5,979 bases of DNA, taken from Chloroflexi bacterium RBG_19FT_COMBO_48_23. GTDB lineage: Bacteria > Chloroflexota > Dehalococcoidia > GIF9 > UBA5620. Both the position numbers and the translations under genes were made by a program. This document shows positions 5,841 through 5,979 of this stretch, piece after piece. The notes below the pieces were generated by a model, which searched no databases, was not told where the DNA came from, and was given only the letters and a program-made list of their open reading frames with translations. Positions within the stretch are counted from its first letter, which is position 1. Every line of letters begins with the position of its first letter. The stretch spans positions 1-5,979 of the forward strand of contig MGOH01000060.1 in assembly GCA_001795315.1 (NCBI GenBank). Direction: 5' to 3'.

Positions 5841-5979
5841 CGGTATACTCAACATCAACAAACCCGAAGGCAAGACTTCTTACAATGTAGTAGCTCAGCT
5901 TAAGCGCCTCACCGGAGAGAAACACATCGGACATGCTGGTACACTAGATCCGATAGCGACAGGGGTTCTACCAATCTGT
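5830..5979 (+). CDS. truB: tRNA pseudouridine(55) synthase TruB, 3'-truncated by window end
   Basis: Fifty codons are visible from the ATG at 5830 to the window edge; the full enzyme is usually around 300 residues. TruB isomerises U55 in the T-loop of tRNAs and also acts as a tRNA chaperone. The N-terminus carries the family start [14 protein letters not shown] (4-17) and the catalytic block [16 protein letters not shown] (34-49), with the nucleophilic Asp at residue 40. The start overlaps the rbfA end by 11 bp. No strong Shine-Dalgarno precedes it, so translation is probably coupled to rbfA. Identification is secure; nothing can be said about the C-terminal PUA region. Confidence 0.95.
   Translation, partial: MSIDGILNINKPEGKTSYNVVAQLKRLTGEKHIGHAGTLDPIATGVLPIC

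Overview
The window reads as a bacterial chromosome segment with every gene on the + strand. It holds the 3' part of a sugar-nucleotide enzyme gene, then uppS, then a compact transcription/translation cluster: nusA, ylxR (rnpM), infB, rbfA and the first 50 codons of truB. Base composition looks moderate (roughly mid-40s % GC by eye). Protein style (short IF2, a GlmU-like protein of the archaeal/Chloroflexota type, and a NusA with a long charged tail) suggests Chloroflexota, perhaps Dehalococcoidia. That placement is inference from recalled family resemblance, not from a search.

Layout. Positions 2-961: C-terminal part of a nucleotidyltransferase with a left-handed beta-helix acyltransferase domain; its start lies outside the window. 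Positions 954-1670: uppS, overlapping the previous gene by 8 bp. Positions 1671-1850: the only sizeable gap (180 bp). It carries a good sigma-70-type promoter with an extended -10, then a perfect 13-bp inverted repeat whose core is an intrinsic terminator, then the nusA ribosome-binding region. Positions 1851-3275: nusA. Positions 3265-3579: ylxR, overlapping nusA by 11 bp. Positions 3576-5393: infB, overlapping ylxR by 4 bp. After a 78-bp C-rich gap come rbfA (5472-5840) and truB (from 5830, 11-bp overlap, cut by the window end).

How they work together. The first two genes supply envelope glycan building blocks: a nucleotide sugar and the undecaprenyl carrier. The rest form the widely conserved nusA-infB operon, linking transcription elongation/termination (NusA), RNase P modulation (YlxR/RnpM), translation initiation (IF2), 30S maturation (RbfA) and tRNA pseudouridylation (TruB). 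Two genes often found in this operon in other bacteria are absent from it here: rimP upstream of nusA, and the L7Ae-family ylxQ between ylxR and infB.

The main point of interest is the nusA leader, where a promoter fires into a terminator-like hairpin just ahead of the gene for a termination factor. This fits autoregulatory attenuation. A second pairing would exclude the terminator hairpin, and tiny upstream ORFs overlap the nusA start. No mobile element, CRISPR array, tRNA or rRNA was seen, and nothing in the window looks like a wholly new system.
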